Positions 47,131 through 56,327 of a stretch of DNA of 64,000 bases are shown piece after piece. The translations under genes were made by a program, and so were the position numbers. Positions within the stretch are counted from its first letter, which is position 1; each line of letters begins with the position of its first letter. Below the pieces are notes generated by a model. The model was not told where the DNA came from, ran no database searches, and saw only the letters and a list, made by a program, of their open reading frames with translations. This DNA is from Nonomuraea cypriaca (GTDB lineage Bacteria; Actinomycetota; Actinomycetes; Streptosporangiales; Streptosporangiaceae), in assembly GCF_015645445.1 (NCBI RefSeq), contig NZ_JADOGI010000026.1, positions 1-64,000 on the forward strand, in the 5' to 3' direction.

Positions 47131-49515
47131 CTAACGGCGTGCGTCGACCGGCCAGGAGGCCAGCGTCTCCCGCATCCGGCCGACGAATCGCTCGCCCAGC
47201 GCGGTCAGGGCCTTCGAGCCGACCAGGGTCTCCGTGGCGGCCAGCGTGTGCCCGCGCCAGCGGAGGTATTCCTCCTGCGCCTTCTCCAGCTCGGCACCCT
47301 CGACGGTGTGCCGCCGCGTCCGCCAGAAGTCCGTCACGGCGATGTGCGCGTACGTGCCTTGCAACAGCCCTTCCAACGGCCTCGGATCCTGCCGCCAGGG
47401 AGCGTGGTAGAGCCGCGTGTCGGCGCGGTCGTACAGGTCGAACAGGTCGAAGACGGCACCCAGCTTGACGTGCTGGAACTCGTGCATGATCAGCAGGGCG
47501 AGCGTCGCGGGGCCGTCGGGCAGGGCCGCCGCGACGGCTCCGAAGGCGTGCCGCGCTGTCGAGCTCACGTCCTGGCCAGGCGGGGCCTGGGCGAGGGGCG
47601 TGAGCGTGCTGAGCCCGCCGCGCAGGCCGGGCGCGTACTGCGGATATTCCTTCTCGATGAGCCGCCACGCCTGCTCGAACGACGCCTGCCACGCGGCGAC
47701 GACCGCCTCGTCCAGCCGCCCGGCGGCCGGCCACTGGTGGCTGTCGCGATGCGGATCGGAATCCTCGAGCACGACGGAGTAGTCGCCGCTGGCCAAGGTC
47801 CTGACCGGCTGCCACTCCGCCCCGGCGTCCGCCACGATCCGCCCCGCCCGCACCACGAGCGTCACACTGTCGCCATCGAGCCCGCGCAACGTCCCCACGG
47901 TCGGCAGGTACGCCGCCCCATCGACGACCACCACGGGCAACGTCAGATCCCGCCCGGCACGCACCGCCGCAGCGGCAACCACGTTCGCCAAATAACGCCC
48001 CCGCTCAACCCCCAGCCCAGCCTGCTCAACGCCCCGCCCGGCCAGATCTGCACCCCGCTCGACGTGACCCATGCCCCGCCTGACCGGCCCCTGCCCGGCG
48101 TGGCCCGCATCCAGCCCGGCCTGGCGCTCGGAGGACCGGGGCTCCGTGCGGCCACCTGGCCCGGCCTGGCGCTCACCCTGTAGGCAGTCCACCGCCCAGG
48201 AGCGGACATAGGGGTGGGCCAGCACGGACTCCAGCACGTCGCGGTGGTGGGTGTCGAGGTCGGTCAGCAGCTCCCACACCCCCGCCGGGGCGAGCGGGCG
48301 CAGCGCCGCGATCAGCGCGCGGCGCAGGCTGCGCTGCGCGTCCGCCAGCAGCTCGATGTCGGCGGCATCACCGAACCCGGTGGCGAGCGCGTCCAGGCTG
48401 GCGTACGGAATCGCGTGCGTGGACATCTTGGTCGCATTCCCGAGATGAGTCACCAGCTTGAACAGGTCTTCACAGTAAACGCTGGGATTGTCGAACGAAC
48501 CATCCCGGTAGCGGTGGGTGTAGAGGCCGCCGCCACAGCTGCGTACGACCGGGCAGCGCCGGCACGTGTCCGACAGTCCCTCCAGCCCGCGCTGCTGCTC
48601 GCGCGTCTTGGGATGGACCGCCACGTCGTCGAGGGTGTGCAGGAAGACGTCGTAACCGGTCGCCGGCGCCCCGTCGTAGGTCACCTTCAGCGAGTCGACC
48701 AGCTCGTACGAGCCATCGGTGTCGATCACGACCATCGAGCTGGGCTCCAAGCCGATCGACTCGGACAGGCTCGCCCCGCCCTTGACCGTTCGCGCGATGG
48801 ACTCGAACAGCCGGATCGGCATGGGCCGCCCGTCGGCGTCCCAGCGGTCGAAGATCGCGATCAGCCAGTCGGCGTAGGCCGTCGGGGACGGGCGCGCGGG
48901 CGGCGTGTCCCAGGTCGCGTACGGCAGGAGGAAGTCGATGCGGGGCGGCCCCAACTCCAGCAACGCCTCGTAGACCGCGATCGGGTCGTTGGCCACGTCG
49001 ATGGTGCACAACAACCCACCGTAGATCTCCGGCCGCGCCCGCAACCGCTCGACCGCCCGGATGACCTGGTCGTACGAGCTCTTGCCCGACGCGTAGCGGC
49101 GATGGCGGTCGTTGGCCGCCCGGTCGCCGTCCAGTGAGATCCCGACGGAGATCTCGCGCTCGGCGAACAGATCGCAGAACCGGTCGTCCAGGCGCACGCC
49201 GTTGGTCTGGATGTGCAGATGGAGGCGGCAGATCCCGTCGAGCGCGCCACGCAAGGCGTCGGCGATGCCCGCCAGCCGTTCGTGACCCGCCAGGAGCGGC
49301 TCCCCACCGTGCAGCACGACGTGGATGTCACGCACGTCGTGCTGTTTCACGTGCTCCGCGATGCGGGCCGCCACCTGGTCGACGATTTGCAGGCTTATGC
49401 CACGGGGACGACTGCGCCAGCTCTGATCGGCATGCTCGTATACATAACAATGGTCACACGATAGATCGCATCGGCTGTGCACTTTGAGCACGAACTGCTG
49501 GAAAGGAGTGATCAC
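47131..49515 (-). CDS. fxsB: Radical SAM/SPASM-HExxH maturase FxsB (FxsBH form)
   Basis: A 794-residue fusion from GTG at 49515. Residues about 1-390 are radical SAM plus SPASM: Cys16, Cys20, Cys23 (SRCDLSCDHCYVY) bind the SAM cluster and DTCRRCPVVRSCGGGLY with CEDLF the auxiliary clusters. Such enzymes join an aromatic ring to the beta carbon two residues on. After a Gly/Arg/Glu-rich linker (about 445-505) comes a C-terminal HExxH domain (LLIMHEFQHVKLGAVFDLFD), related to 2-oxoglutarate HExxH peptide beta-hydroxylases, often regarded as inactive in FxsBH. The substrate is FxsA, encoded 25 bp upstream. Confidence 0.92.
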   Translation of the reverse strand: MITPFQQFVLKVHSRCDLSCDHCYVYEHADQSWRSRPRGISLQIVDQVAARIAEHVKQHDVRDIHVVLHGGEPLLAGHERLAGIADALRGALDGICRLHLHIQTNGVRLDDRFCDLFAEREISVGISLDGDRAANDRHRRYASGKSSYDQVIRAVERLRARPEIYGGLLCTIDVANDPIAVYEALLELGPPRIDFLLPYATWDTPPARPSPTAYADWLIAIFDRWDADGRPMPIRLFESIARTVKGGASLSESIGLEPSSMVVIDTDGSYELVDSLKVTYDGAPATGYDVFLHTLDDVAVHPKTREQQRGLEGLSDTCRRCPVVRSCGGGLYTHRYRDGSFDNPSVYCEDLFKLVTHLGNATKMSTHAIPYASLDALATGFGDAADIELLADAQRSLRRALIAALRPLAPAGVWELLTDLDTHHRDVLESVLAHPYVRSWAVDCLQGERQAGPGGRTEPRSSERQAGLDAGHAGQGPVRRGMGHVERGADLAGRGVEQAGLGVERGRYLANVVAAAAVRAGRDLTLPVVVVDGAAYLPTVGTLRGLDGDSVTLVVRAGRIVADAGAEWQPVRTLASGDYSVVLEDSDPHRDSHQWPAAGRLDEAVVAAWQASFEQAWRLIEKEYPQYAPGLRGGLSTLTPLAQAPPGQDVSSTARHAFGAVAAALPDGPATLALLIMHEFQHVKLGAVFDLFDLYDRADTRLYHAPWRQDPRPLEGLLQGTYAHIAVTDFWRTRRHTVEGAELEKAQEEYLRWRGHTLAATETLVGSKALTALGERFVGRMRETLASWPVDARR

Positions 49516-49540
49516 CCCACTCAGCCATCCCTGTCCGCGA

Positions 49541-49717
49541 TTAGATGTAATTACCGAAGGCCGCGATGGGCACAGCAGGCGCGTCAGAGCTCTGCGGCAT
49601 CATCCGCCGCAAAACATCTGCCATCACCTTGCTCTCCTGGGTATGAATATCCCCAAAAGAAACGTCGCGAAGGTCCCTGACCTCAGAGGCCAGCTCCTCG
49701 CCCTCAGCAATGATCAT
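49541..49717 (-). CDS. fxsA: FxsA-type cyclophane RiPP precursor with FGNYI end
   Basis: A 58-residue precursor from ATG at 49717 with AGGA eight bases upstream. The leader begins MIIAEGEELASEVRDLRDVS and runs through VMADVLRRMMPQSS. The C-terminus is PAVPIAAFGNYI. Canonical members end FxSxx-COOH; here Asn56 replaces Ser, with Phe54 as the ring donor. An aromatic-x-Asn motif is also used by three-residue cyclophane enzymes. A weak promoter-like TTGGCA/GATAAT with 19-bp spacer is at 49792-49822. It directly precedes fxsB. Confidence 0.88.
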   Translation of the reverse strand: MIIAEGEELASEVRDLRDVSFGDIHTQESKVMADVLRRMMPQSSDAPAVPIAAFGNYI

Positions 49718-49985
49718 CGGATCGTTCCTAATTCGCGTTGAATGACGGCAAGGCGGACAAGGCCTTGGCGCGCAACACGAAACGTCCCCGCATTATCGAT
49801 GATGTCTTCGAGCCATTGCCAAGACCCCTGGCGAGACCGTTGCCATGAAGCGCCTCATTATGTCAATCACAGTGCCAGGCTGTCTCGAAATGAGATAGCC
49901 CAGTTACGCTATCGTGACGCAACCGACACCTCAAAATGGCGGAACCCGGTAAACTGGACGCCCGCTATATGCGTCGATTTTGCAA

Positions 49986-50822
49986 TTAGCTTCCTGCCTC
50001 GCCACCGTACCGTGCATCGTGCTGTTTGCGCGGGGAGCACACGGACGCCGAAGGACAAGCGCACCTGCGCCCGCCGTCATTCAGCCGGACCACCACCGAG
50101 TCGGACGGCACGTTGTGACCGACCACGGTCCCGGCCCCCTGCGGAGTGTCCACGTTCGCTCCCACGCGCGGCGCCGAGGCCCGGAACTCCTGGTAGAGCG
50201 GGTGCTCGTACTTCAGGCAGCACATGAGCCGCCCACACGCCCCGGCGATCCGCAGTGGGTTGACCGGCAGGTCCTGATCCTTGGCCATCCGCACGGAGAC
50301 CGGCTCGAAATCCTTCAGGAAGGTGGCGCAGCACAGGTCGCGCCCACAGGGCCCGATGCCACCCTGGAGTCGCGCCTCGTCCCTGGGCCCGATCTGCCGC
50401 AACTCCACCCTGGCCCGGAGATTGCGGGCCAGGTCGCGGACCAGGGAGCGAAAGTCGACCCGATGCGGTGCGGAGAAATAGACCGTATAGACATTTTCCT
50501 GGTCAAGGTAGTCGATTCCGACCACCTTCATCGGCAGCGTATGTCGCTTGATCAAACGTTTGGACACGCTACGGGCCTCCGCCCGGCGGCGCTTGTTGGT
50601 CTCGTCGCGCGCGAGTTGCTCCTCAGACACCGGCCCCGCACACACCGGCAGCCCATCGATGTCCTCACTCGTATATTGCGGCGCCCACACACACTCGGCC
50701 ACCTCCGGCCCCGAGTCGGTCGGGACAAGCACCTTGTCGCCCACCTTCGGGCTGTGCGCGCCGGGATCGAGGTAGTAAAGCCTTCCGTAGCGGGTGAAGC
50801 TCACGGCCATGATCATTCCCAT
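49986..50822 (-). CDS. ricT: PSP1 domain protein (RicT/YaaT-like)
   Basis: A 278-residue protein from ATG at 50822 (MGMIMAVSFTRYGRLYYLDP). It has the PSP1 core: VGDKVLVPTDSGPEVAECVW, then RHTLPMKVVGIDYLDQENVY, VDFRSLVRDLARNLRARVEL and the Cys cluster GPCGRDLCCATFLKDFEPVS ... GACGRLMCCLKYEHPLYQEF, which binds Fe-S in RicT of Bacillus. It lies downstream of holB, as in many Gram-positives. The end is Cys-poor and Arg/Ser-rich. RicT-type proteins aid RNA processing in Firmicutes; in actinobacteria the role is not clear. Confidence 0.88.
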   Translation of the reverse strand: MGMIMAVSFTRYGRLYYLDPGAHSPKVGDKVLVPTDSGPEVAECVWAPQYTSEDIDGLPVCAGPVSEEQLARDETNKRRRAEARSVSKRLIKRHTLPMKVVGIDYLDQENVYTVYFSAPHRVDFRSLVRDLARNLRARVELRQIGPRDEARLQGGIGPCGRDLCCATFLKDFEPVSVRMAKDQDLPVNPLRIAGACGRLMCCLKYEHPLYQEFRASAPRVGANVDTPQGAGTVVGHNVPSDSVVVRLNDGGRRCACPSASVCSPRKQHDARYGGEAGS

Positions 50823-51030
50823 GGGCTCGAGCTCGCCTCCTGACGGCGTAGGGGGTCTTACGGCCTTCGTTTGCCACATTACGTGCCTTCACCCACCCAA
50901 GGTCAGGGGGTGCGGGTGCGGATGTTGACGCCGAAACACATGCTCGCCAGGCACACCTTGCCCTCGTCGAGGGACGACAACCCATAGCGGGTGGCCAGTG
51001 TGCTCGTGGCCGTGTTCGCACCGAGCGAAG

Positions 51031-52203
51031 TCAGGAACGCAACGCCAGCATCATCGCCTCAACCGCGATCTGTGGGTTGACGCTCACCGCCAGCCGCTCC
51101 CTGCACTGCATGATCGCATCGATCCGCCGCAAGGTGTCCTCGGGCGTCGACCGTTTGGCCAGCTGGTCGAGATCGAACCGGATGTTGTCGTTGGCCAACT
51201 CGACCACCGCTCCGAACTGCAGAGCCAGCACGTCCCGATAGAACGACACCAACTCCAGCAACGCCGCGTCCAGCGAGTCCCGCTTGATCCGGGTGGCCCG
51301 CGACTTCTGCCGGTCCTCCAACTCCTTCAGCGCCCCGGCCCCACCACGTACGAGCCCCCGGTTGAGGCCCTTCCCCGTGGACCCCTCGCCGTACAGTTTG
51401 CGCAGGTCCGAGGTCTCGCTCTCATTGAGCGTGGCCGTCGCGGCGGCGGCCTCCTCCTCGGCCGTCTTCACCAGACGCTCGGCGGCGAAGACGCACTCGC
51501 CCACCCCGGTCAGCGAGCGTGGGATGCCCAGCACGGCCTCCCGCCGCCGTCTGACGCCCTCGTCCATGGCCAGCGCGCGGGCGCGCCCGATGTGCCCCTG
51601 AGCGGCCTGGGCGGCGAACCTGGCCATCTCCCACGGCACGCTGTCCCTCGTGGCGAGCACGTGGGCGACCGCCTCCGTGTTCGGCGTGGTCAGGGTGACC
51701 AGGCGGCAGCGGGACCTGATGGTGGTCACCAGATCGTCGGGGGCGGGCGAGCACAGCAGCCACACCGTACGTGGCGGCGGCTCCTCGATGGCCTTGAGCA
51801 GGGCGTTCGCGGCGGACTCCGTGGCCCGGTCGGCGTCCTCGAAGAGGATCACCCGCCACCGGCCCTGCGTCGGCGCCCCGGCCGCTCTGAGGATCAGCTG
51901 ACGGGTCTGCCGGACACTGTAGGACAGCCCCTCAGGGCGTACGGACTCCAGATCGGGGTGGGAGCCGATCAGCACCTGGTGGCACTGGTCACAGTGGCCG
52001 CAGCCGCCGTCCGGGCACATCAGCGCCGCGGCGAAGGCGCGGGCGGCCTCCTCCCGGCCCGAGCCCGGCGGACCGGTGAACAGCCACGCGTGCGTCATCC
52101 CGGCGCCGCGCCCGCCCGCGACGACCTCGCCCGCCGCCGCAGCGGCCCGCGACAGCACGGCCGTCGCCTGGTCCTGCCCCACGAGGTCATCGAAAACCGT
52201 CAC
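51031..52203 (-). CDS. holB: DNA polymerase III delta' subunit
   Basis: A 390-residue clamp-loader ATPase from GTG at 52203 (VTVFDDLVGQDQATAVLSRA). Walker A is FTGPPGSGREEAARAFAAAL (Arg replacing Lys, so ATPase is probably inactive, as usual for delta'), the zinc site CPDGGCGHCDQCHQVL, and SRC motif TIRSRCRL. It helps load the beta clamp. It lies downstream of tmk, the normal arrangement. Residues upstream of the chosen start are not family-like. Confidence 0.93.
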   Translation of the reverse strand: MTVFDDLVGQDQATAVLSRAAAAAGEVVAGGRGAGMTHAWLFTGPPGSGREEAARAFAAALMCPDGGCGHCDQCHQVLIGSHPDLESVRPEGLSYSVRQTRQLILRAAGAPTQGRWRVILFEDADRATESAANALLKAIEEPPPRTVWLLCSPAPDDLVTTIRSRCRLVTLTTPNTEAVAHVLATRDSVPWEMARFAAQAAQGHIGRARALAMDEGVRRRREAVLGIPRSLTGVGECVFAAERLVKTAEEEAAAATATLNESETSDLRKLYGEGSTGKGLNRGLVRGGAGALKELEDRQKSRATRIKRDSLDAALLELVSFYRDVLALQFGAVVELANDNIRFDLDQLAKRSTPEDTLRRIDAIMQCRERLAVSVNPQIAVEAMMLALRS

Positions 52204-52266
52204 GAGCCCAAGGCTAGTTGCACTCGGCCCAACGACGCACAGGGGCGGCGGCAACCAGCACGACAA

Positions 52267-54312
52267 CTAGTCGCGGATGGCGGGCATCGTGCCCGTGGCG
52301 TCCTCGGACTCGCGGGGCACCGGGTCGGGCAGGATCTCGCGGATGCGGTCCTGGATGCGCCGGGTGATCTCGTCGGACGGCAGCGTGCCGTCGACCACGA
52401 AGTAGCGCTCGGGCGCGGCGGCCGCCAGCGCGCGGAACTCCTTGCGTACGCGCTCGTGGAACTCCAGCGGCTCGGCCTCGATCCGGTCGGCAGCCCCGCC
52501 CAGCCGGGTCAGCCCCACCTCGGGCGGCGTGTCGATGAGCACGGTCAGGTGCGGCACCAGCCCACCCGTCGCCCACGCGTTGACCTTGGACACGTCGCCG
52601 GGGTCGAGCGCCCGCCCGGCGCCCTGGTAGGCCAGCGACGAGTCGACATAGCGGTCGGTGACCACGAGCGAGCCTCGGTAGAGCGCCGGCCGGATCACCT
52701 TCTCCACGTGCTCGGCCCGGTCGGCGGCGTAGAGCAGCGCCTCGGCGCGCGCCGTCAGCCCGCGCTCGGCCGCGTCGAGAAGGATGGCGCGCAACCGCAT
52801 GCCGACCTTGGTCGAGCCCGGCTCGCGCGTCTGGACCACGTCGAAGCCCTGGTCGCGCAGCCAGATGGCGATCAGCCGCGACTGGGTCGTCTTGCCCGAC
52901 CCCTCGCCGCCCTCGAACGCCACGAACAACCCAGGCACGTGCTCGGCCGCCTGCCTGGGGAACCGCTCCCCGCGCACCGCCGCGATCAGGTCCGCGGACA
53001 GCGAGACGCCCTTCCTGTCGTCCATGTGGCGCAGCGCCAGCACGCCGACCGACATCGCCAGCACCCCGCCGATCAGGAGCACCAGGTTGGAGCCGTCGAA
53101 CCGGTAGGCGAACTCGCCGAACTCCAGGACGTGCATGCCGAAGATCGCCGCCACCGGGTTGGCCGCGGCGACCACGAACAGCAGCGTCACCCGCGCGGTC
53201 GACTGCAGGAACGAGAACGTCCGCCCGCGCAGCGCGTCCTCGACCTCGAGCCCGATCAGCGTGTAGCCGATGATCCAGGCGATCCCCGCGCACGCGCCCA
53301 GCAACACGGTCAGCATGACCACGATCACCAGGTTGTGCACCAGCGCGGTCGCCACGAGCACCAGCCCCGCGACGGTGATGGCCAGGCCGAACAGCCGCCG
53401 CCGCGACAGCTCCCGCAGCAGCCTCAGCCCGAAGAACATGCCGAGCGCCATGCCGACGAACACCGCGCCGAACACGACGCCGTAGGCCGCGTCGCCACCG
53501 CCGAGCGCCTGTACGTAGATCTTCGCCACGCCCACCACGGCGCCGCCGGCGGCGAAAGCCCCCAGCATGCCGATCACCAGGCCGCGCACCAGCCGGTTGC
53601 CGCCGACGAACCGCCAGCCCTCGACGACCTGCTTGAGCACCGAGGGCGTCGAGATCGCGCCGTTTCGCTTCGGGATGTCACGCAGCGTGAAGATCAGGAA
53701 GGCCGACACCAGGTAGGCGCAGGCGTTGACGACAAGGGCCAGCCCCGTGGCGTCCCAGCCGGACAGGAACGGCACCATGCCCGTGGCCAGGTCGCCCGCC
53801 ACGGACAGCGCCGCGAACAGCATGGCCGCGATCGGCGCGCTGCCGTACGTCACCATCAGGTTGAGCTGGTTGGCCGACTCCAGCTGCGACTTGGGCACCA
53901 GGTTGGGCACCGTGGCGTCCTTGGCCGGGACCCAGAACAGGTTGACGCACTCGACCAGGATGGTCGCGACGATCACCCACTGGTAACTGTTGACCAGCGG
54001 AATCGACAGCACCACGGCGAATCTGGCGAGGTCGGAGACGAACATCGTCAGCCGCCGGTCGAACCGGTCGGCGAACACGCCCGCGAGCGGCCCGAGCAGC
54101 ACGGCGGGCAGCATCTTGGCGATGAAGACACCACCGATGGCCAGCGACTGCACCCGATAGTCGTCGCCCCGGGTGAGATTTCCCGCGAGGGCGGTCAGCG
54201 CCAGGATGTTGAGCCAGTCACCCAGACTGCACACCGACATGGCCGTCCAGAGCCGTCGAAACGGCGCGTTGGCCAGCACATGGGTGGGTCGGCGTCGGCC
54301 AAGGGCAGTCAT
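52267..54312 (-). CDS. tmk: MFS transporter-thymidylate kinase fusion
   Basis: A 681-residue fusion from ATG at 54312. Residues about 15-430 are a 12-helix MFS transporter (NAPFRRLWTAMSVCSLGDWL, GPLAGVFADRFDRRLTMFVS). Residues about 460-665 are dTMP kinase: FEGGEGSGKTTQSRLIAIWL Walker A, TREPGSTKVGMRLRAILLDA, VVTDRYVDSSLAYQGAGRAL and LIDTPPEVGL. The kinase makes dTDP for DNA synthesis. The fused transporter is a known actinobacterial variant; its cargo is not known. No separate tmk is present in the window. Confidence 0.95.
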   Translation of the reverse strand: MTALGRRRPTHVLANAPFRRLWTAMSVCSLGDWLNILALTALAGNLTRGDDYRVQSLAIGGVFIAKMLPAVLLGPLAGVFADRFDRRLTMFVSDLARFAVVLSIPLVNSYQWVIVATILVECVNLFWVPAKDATVPNLVPKSQLESANQLNLMVTYGSAPIAAMLFAALSVAGDLATGMVPFLSGWDATGLALVVNACAYLVSAFLIFTLRDIPKRNGAISTPSVLKQVVEGWRFVGGNRLVRGLVIGMLGAFAAGGAVVGVAKIYVQALGGGDAAYGVVFGAVFVGMALGMFFGLRLLRELSRRRLFGLAITVAGLVLVATALVHNLVIVVMLTVLLGACAGIAWIIGYTLIGLEVEDALRGRTFSFLQSTARVTLLFVVAAANPVAAIFGMHVLEFGEFAYRFDGSNLVLLIGGVLAMSVGVLALRHMDDRKGVSLSADLIAAVRGERFPRQAAEHVPGLFVAFEGGEGSGKTTQSRLIAIWLRDQGFDVVQTREPGSTKVGMRLRAILLDAAERGLTARAEALLYAADRAEHVEKVIRPALYRGSLVVTDRYVDSSLAYQGAGRALDPGDVSKVNAWATGGLVPHLTVLIDTPPEVGLTRLGGAADRIEAEPLEFHERVRKEFRALAAAAPERYFVVDGTLPSDEITRRIQDRIREILPDPVPRESEDATGTMPAIRD

Positions 54313-54453
54313 GTTTTCAGCGTATCCAGGTGTCGGCCAGAAGCGGGTAGACAAGCGACGAGCCGGATATTCCCGGCTGCTCGCCGCTGAGGGTATTACG
54401 TCCGTGGCCTCGCGCGCAGGTTAGCGACCTCGAATAGGCCCCAGAAAACATCA

Positions 54454-55008
54454 TCAATTCCCAACTCCAGCCCCATGCCGGGCTTCTTCCACCAATGGCT
54501 CCCACTCGGCACGGATGTCCGGCGGCAGCTCCAGCTCGTCCCACAGCTCCGCCAGCAGCACGCCGTCGACGTGGCCGAGCAACTCCTCGGGGCCGCCCTC
54601 GATGAGCAGTAACGCGTACGCCGCCCTTCGTTCGGCCCGATCGCCCAGGTCGTAGCTCCGCTCGCGCAGCCGCACGGCCCTCAGCGCGGCGGCGACCGGC
54701 AGCCGGGGCAGGCGGTCTGGCACGTGGAAGGTCCTGCCGTCCCGCACCAGGGCGGTGAACTGGACCTTCGGCTCCAGCACCAGCCGGAACCCCGCCGCGT
54801 CCAGAATGCGCCCCGCGGTCTCCAGCGTCGGCGACTTCCTGCCGTGCTCATAGGCCGACAAGGTCGTCCTGGACGTGCCGCTCACACTGGCCAGGGCCTT
54901 CTGGTTGAGACTCGCGGCATGCCTGGCCTGCTTGAACAGCAGCCCGCCGCGCTTGGCCCAGAAGGCGACGTCCGCCCGCAGCACCCGCTCCGCCGGCGAA
55001 GAGACCAT
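54454..55008 (-). CDS. XRE-family transcriptional regulator
   Basis: A 184-residue protein with an N-terminal helix-turn-helix (LLFKQARHAASLNQKALASV, SGTSRTTLSAYEHGRKSPTL, ETAGRILDAAGFRL). The rest is helical (RLPRLPVAAALRAVRLRERS ... ELWDELELPPDIRAEWEPLV). This layout is common in actinobacterial antitoxin-like or stand-alone regulators. No toxin partner lies beside it. A TANAT-like operator was not found. Confidence 0.82.
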   Translation of the reverse strand: MVSSPAERVLRADVAFWAKRGGLLFKQARHAASLNQKALASVSGTSRTTLSAYEHGRKSPTLETAGRILDAAGFRLVLEPKVQFTALVRDGRTFHVPDRLPRLPVAAALRAVRLRERSYDLGDRAERRAAYALLLIEGGPEELLGHVDGVLLAELWDELELPPDIRAEWEPLVEEARHGAGVGN

Positions 55009-55063
55009 GCCCCCACCTCCAAAGGTATCCAGAGGGATACTACGCCCAGATGGCGTTGCGTGA

Positions 55064-56311
55064 CTACCGGATCGCGGAATGCAACTCCAGGATCGTGATC
55101 TCCGGCGGAGCCCCGACGCGTACCGGCGGACCCCAGAACCCGGCGCCCCTCGTCACGTAGACCCGCACCCCGCCGATGGTGGCCAGCCCGGCCACGACCG
55201 GCTGCTGCAACCCCACCACCAAGTTGAACGGCGCGATCTGCCCGCCGTGCGTGTGTCCGGAGAGCTGCAGGTCGACACCGTGGCGCGCGGCCTGGTCGAC
55301 CTGGACCGGCTGGTGCGCGAGCAGCACCGTGGACCTGCTGGTGTCGCGGCCGCCGAGCGCCTTGCCGAAGTCGGGGCCGTCGCCCACGGACTCGCCGTTG
55401 AGGTCGTTCACCCCGGCCAGGTCGAGTACGGCGCCCTGATGCCTGATCTCCACGCGTTCGTTTCGCAAGGGGCGTACGCCGAGTTCGCGCAACTCCTCGA
55501 TCCATTCGAGGTGCCCGCCTGACGCGAAGTATTCGTGGTTACCGGTCACGAAATAGGCACCGTAACGGGATTCGAGGCTCCGCAGCGGCCGCGCCAGCGG
55601 CCCCAGGTCCGCCACCGACCCGTCCACCAGGTCGCCCACGATCGCCACGACGTCGGCCTCGAGGCCGTTGATCATGCGGACGATCCGCTCGGTGTGCGCC
55701 CTGCCGGTGAGCGGCCCCAGGTGGATGTCGCTCACCACGGCGAACCGCAGGCCGCCGAGCCGCGGGTCCAGCTTCGGCAGCCCGACCTTGATCGATTCGA
55801 TCACGGGGTCGCCGAGCGCGCTCGCCATGCCGTACCCGACCGCGCCCAGCGCGCCCACCCCCGCGACGGCGGCGGTGGTCCGTTCCAGGAAGAGCCGCCT
55901 GCTCATGGACGGCGTCGCGGAGGACACGCCCGCGGGTGCCTGAGACGCCTCCTCCGGCGTGGACGCGGCGCCGGCCATGATCGCCACCGGCTCGGGCTCA
56001 GGCGCCGGCGTACGCCCCCGCTCCGACCGCCGCAGGACCCACCCCGCCACCGCCCGCGGTATCTCCAGCACGACGAGGAAGATCACCAGGTAGAACATCA
56101 GCGCCAGCCAGACGTAACCCGGCCAGGCCAGCCCGTGCAGGAGGTCCATGCGTGACCCTGCGAAGGTGGCCACGAGGAGCCCGAGCAGCCCCGCCAGGCC
56201 CCAGGTCAGCGCCTTGCGCAGCCGCCCGGGGCCCGTGGTCGGGCGCACCAGCCGGAGCCACAGATACCAGTGGGCGAGCAGGACCCCGCCCACGAAGATC
56301 AGGACGAACAC
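55064..56311 (-). CDS. Membrane metallophosphoesterase (YaeI/YkuE-like)
   Basis: A 415-residue protein from GTG at 56311 (VFVLIFVGGVLLAHWYLWLR) placed 16 bp after topA. Four membrane helices span about residues 1-110. A twin-Arg-like SRRLFLERTTAAV (about 165-177) precedes the catalytic domain: VVSDIHLGPLTGRAHTERIV, VAIVGDLVDGSV, VTGNHEY, and LSGHTHGGQ, giving the full dimetal set. It probably hydrolyses phosphoesters of lipid or UDP-sugar type outside the membrane. Longer upstream frames overlap topA. Confidence 0.9.
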   Translation of the reverse strand: MFVLIFVGGVLLAHWYLWLRLVRPTTGPGRLRKALTWGLAGLLGLLVATFAGSRMDLLHGLAWPGYVWLALMFYLVIFLVVLEIPRAVAGWVLRRSERGRTPAPEPEPVAIMAGAASTPEEASQAPAGVSSATPSMSRRLFLERTTAAVAGVGALGAVGYGMASALGDPVIESIKVGLPKLDPRLGGLRFAVVSDIHLGPLTGRAHTERIVRMINGLEADVVAIVGDLVDGSVADLGPLARPLRSLESRYGAYFVTGNHEYFASGGHLEWIEELRELGVRPLRNERVEIRHQGAVLDLAGVNDLNGESVGDGPDFGKALGGRDTSRSTVLLAHQPVQVDQAARHGVDLQLSGHTHGGQIAPFNLVVGLQQPVVAGLATIGGVRVYVTRGAGFWGPPVRVGAPPEITILELHSAIR

Positions 56312-56327
56312 ATAACCGATGCTACTT

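Noticed and set aside
47500..47560. HEFQH as a zinc protease active site
   Set aside because: It lies in the domain that follows FxsB radical SAM/SPASM and matches the HExxH peptide-modification family better than a metalloprotease.
48000..48190. Repeats in fxsB considered as a CRISPR or insertion element
   Set aside because: No constant repeat-spacer pattern and no inverted ends; the frame stays open, so it is a low-complexity linker.
50880..51030. Short Cys-containing frame (MCLASMCFGVNIRTRTP) between holB and ricT
   Set aside because: GTG start without a clear ribosome site. A cysteine leader peptide crossed my mind, but no attenuator structure was seen.
50998..54390. Very long plus-strand frame of about 1,130 codons
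   Set aside because: It is antisense to holB and the MFS-tmk gene. Composition is Arg/His/Gln-rich as expected of a shadow in GC-rich DNA, with no domain.
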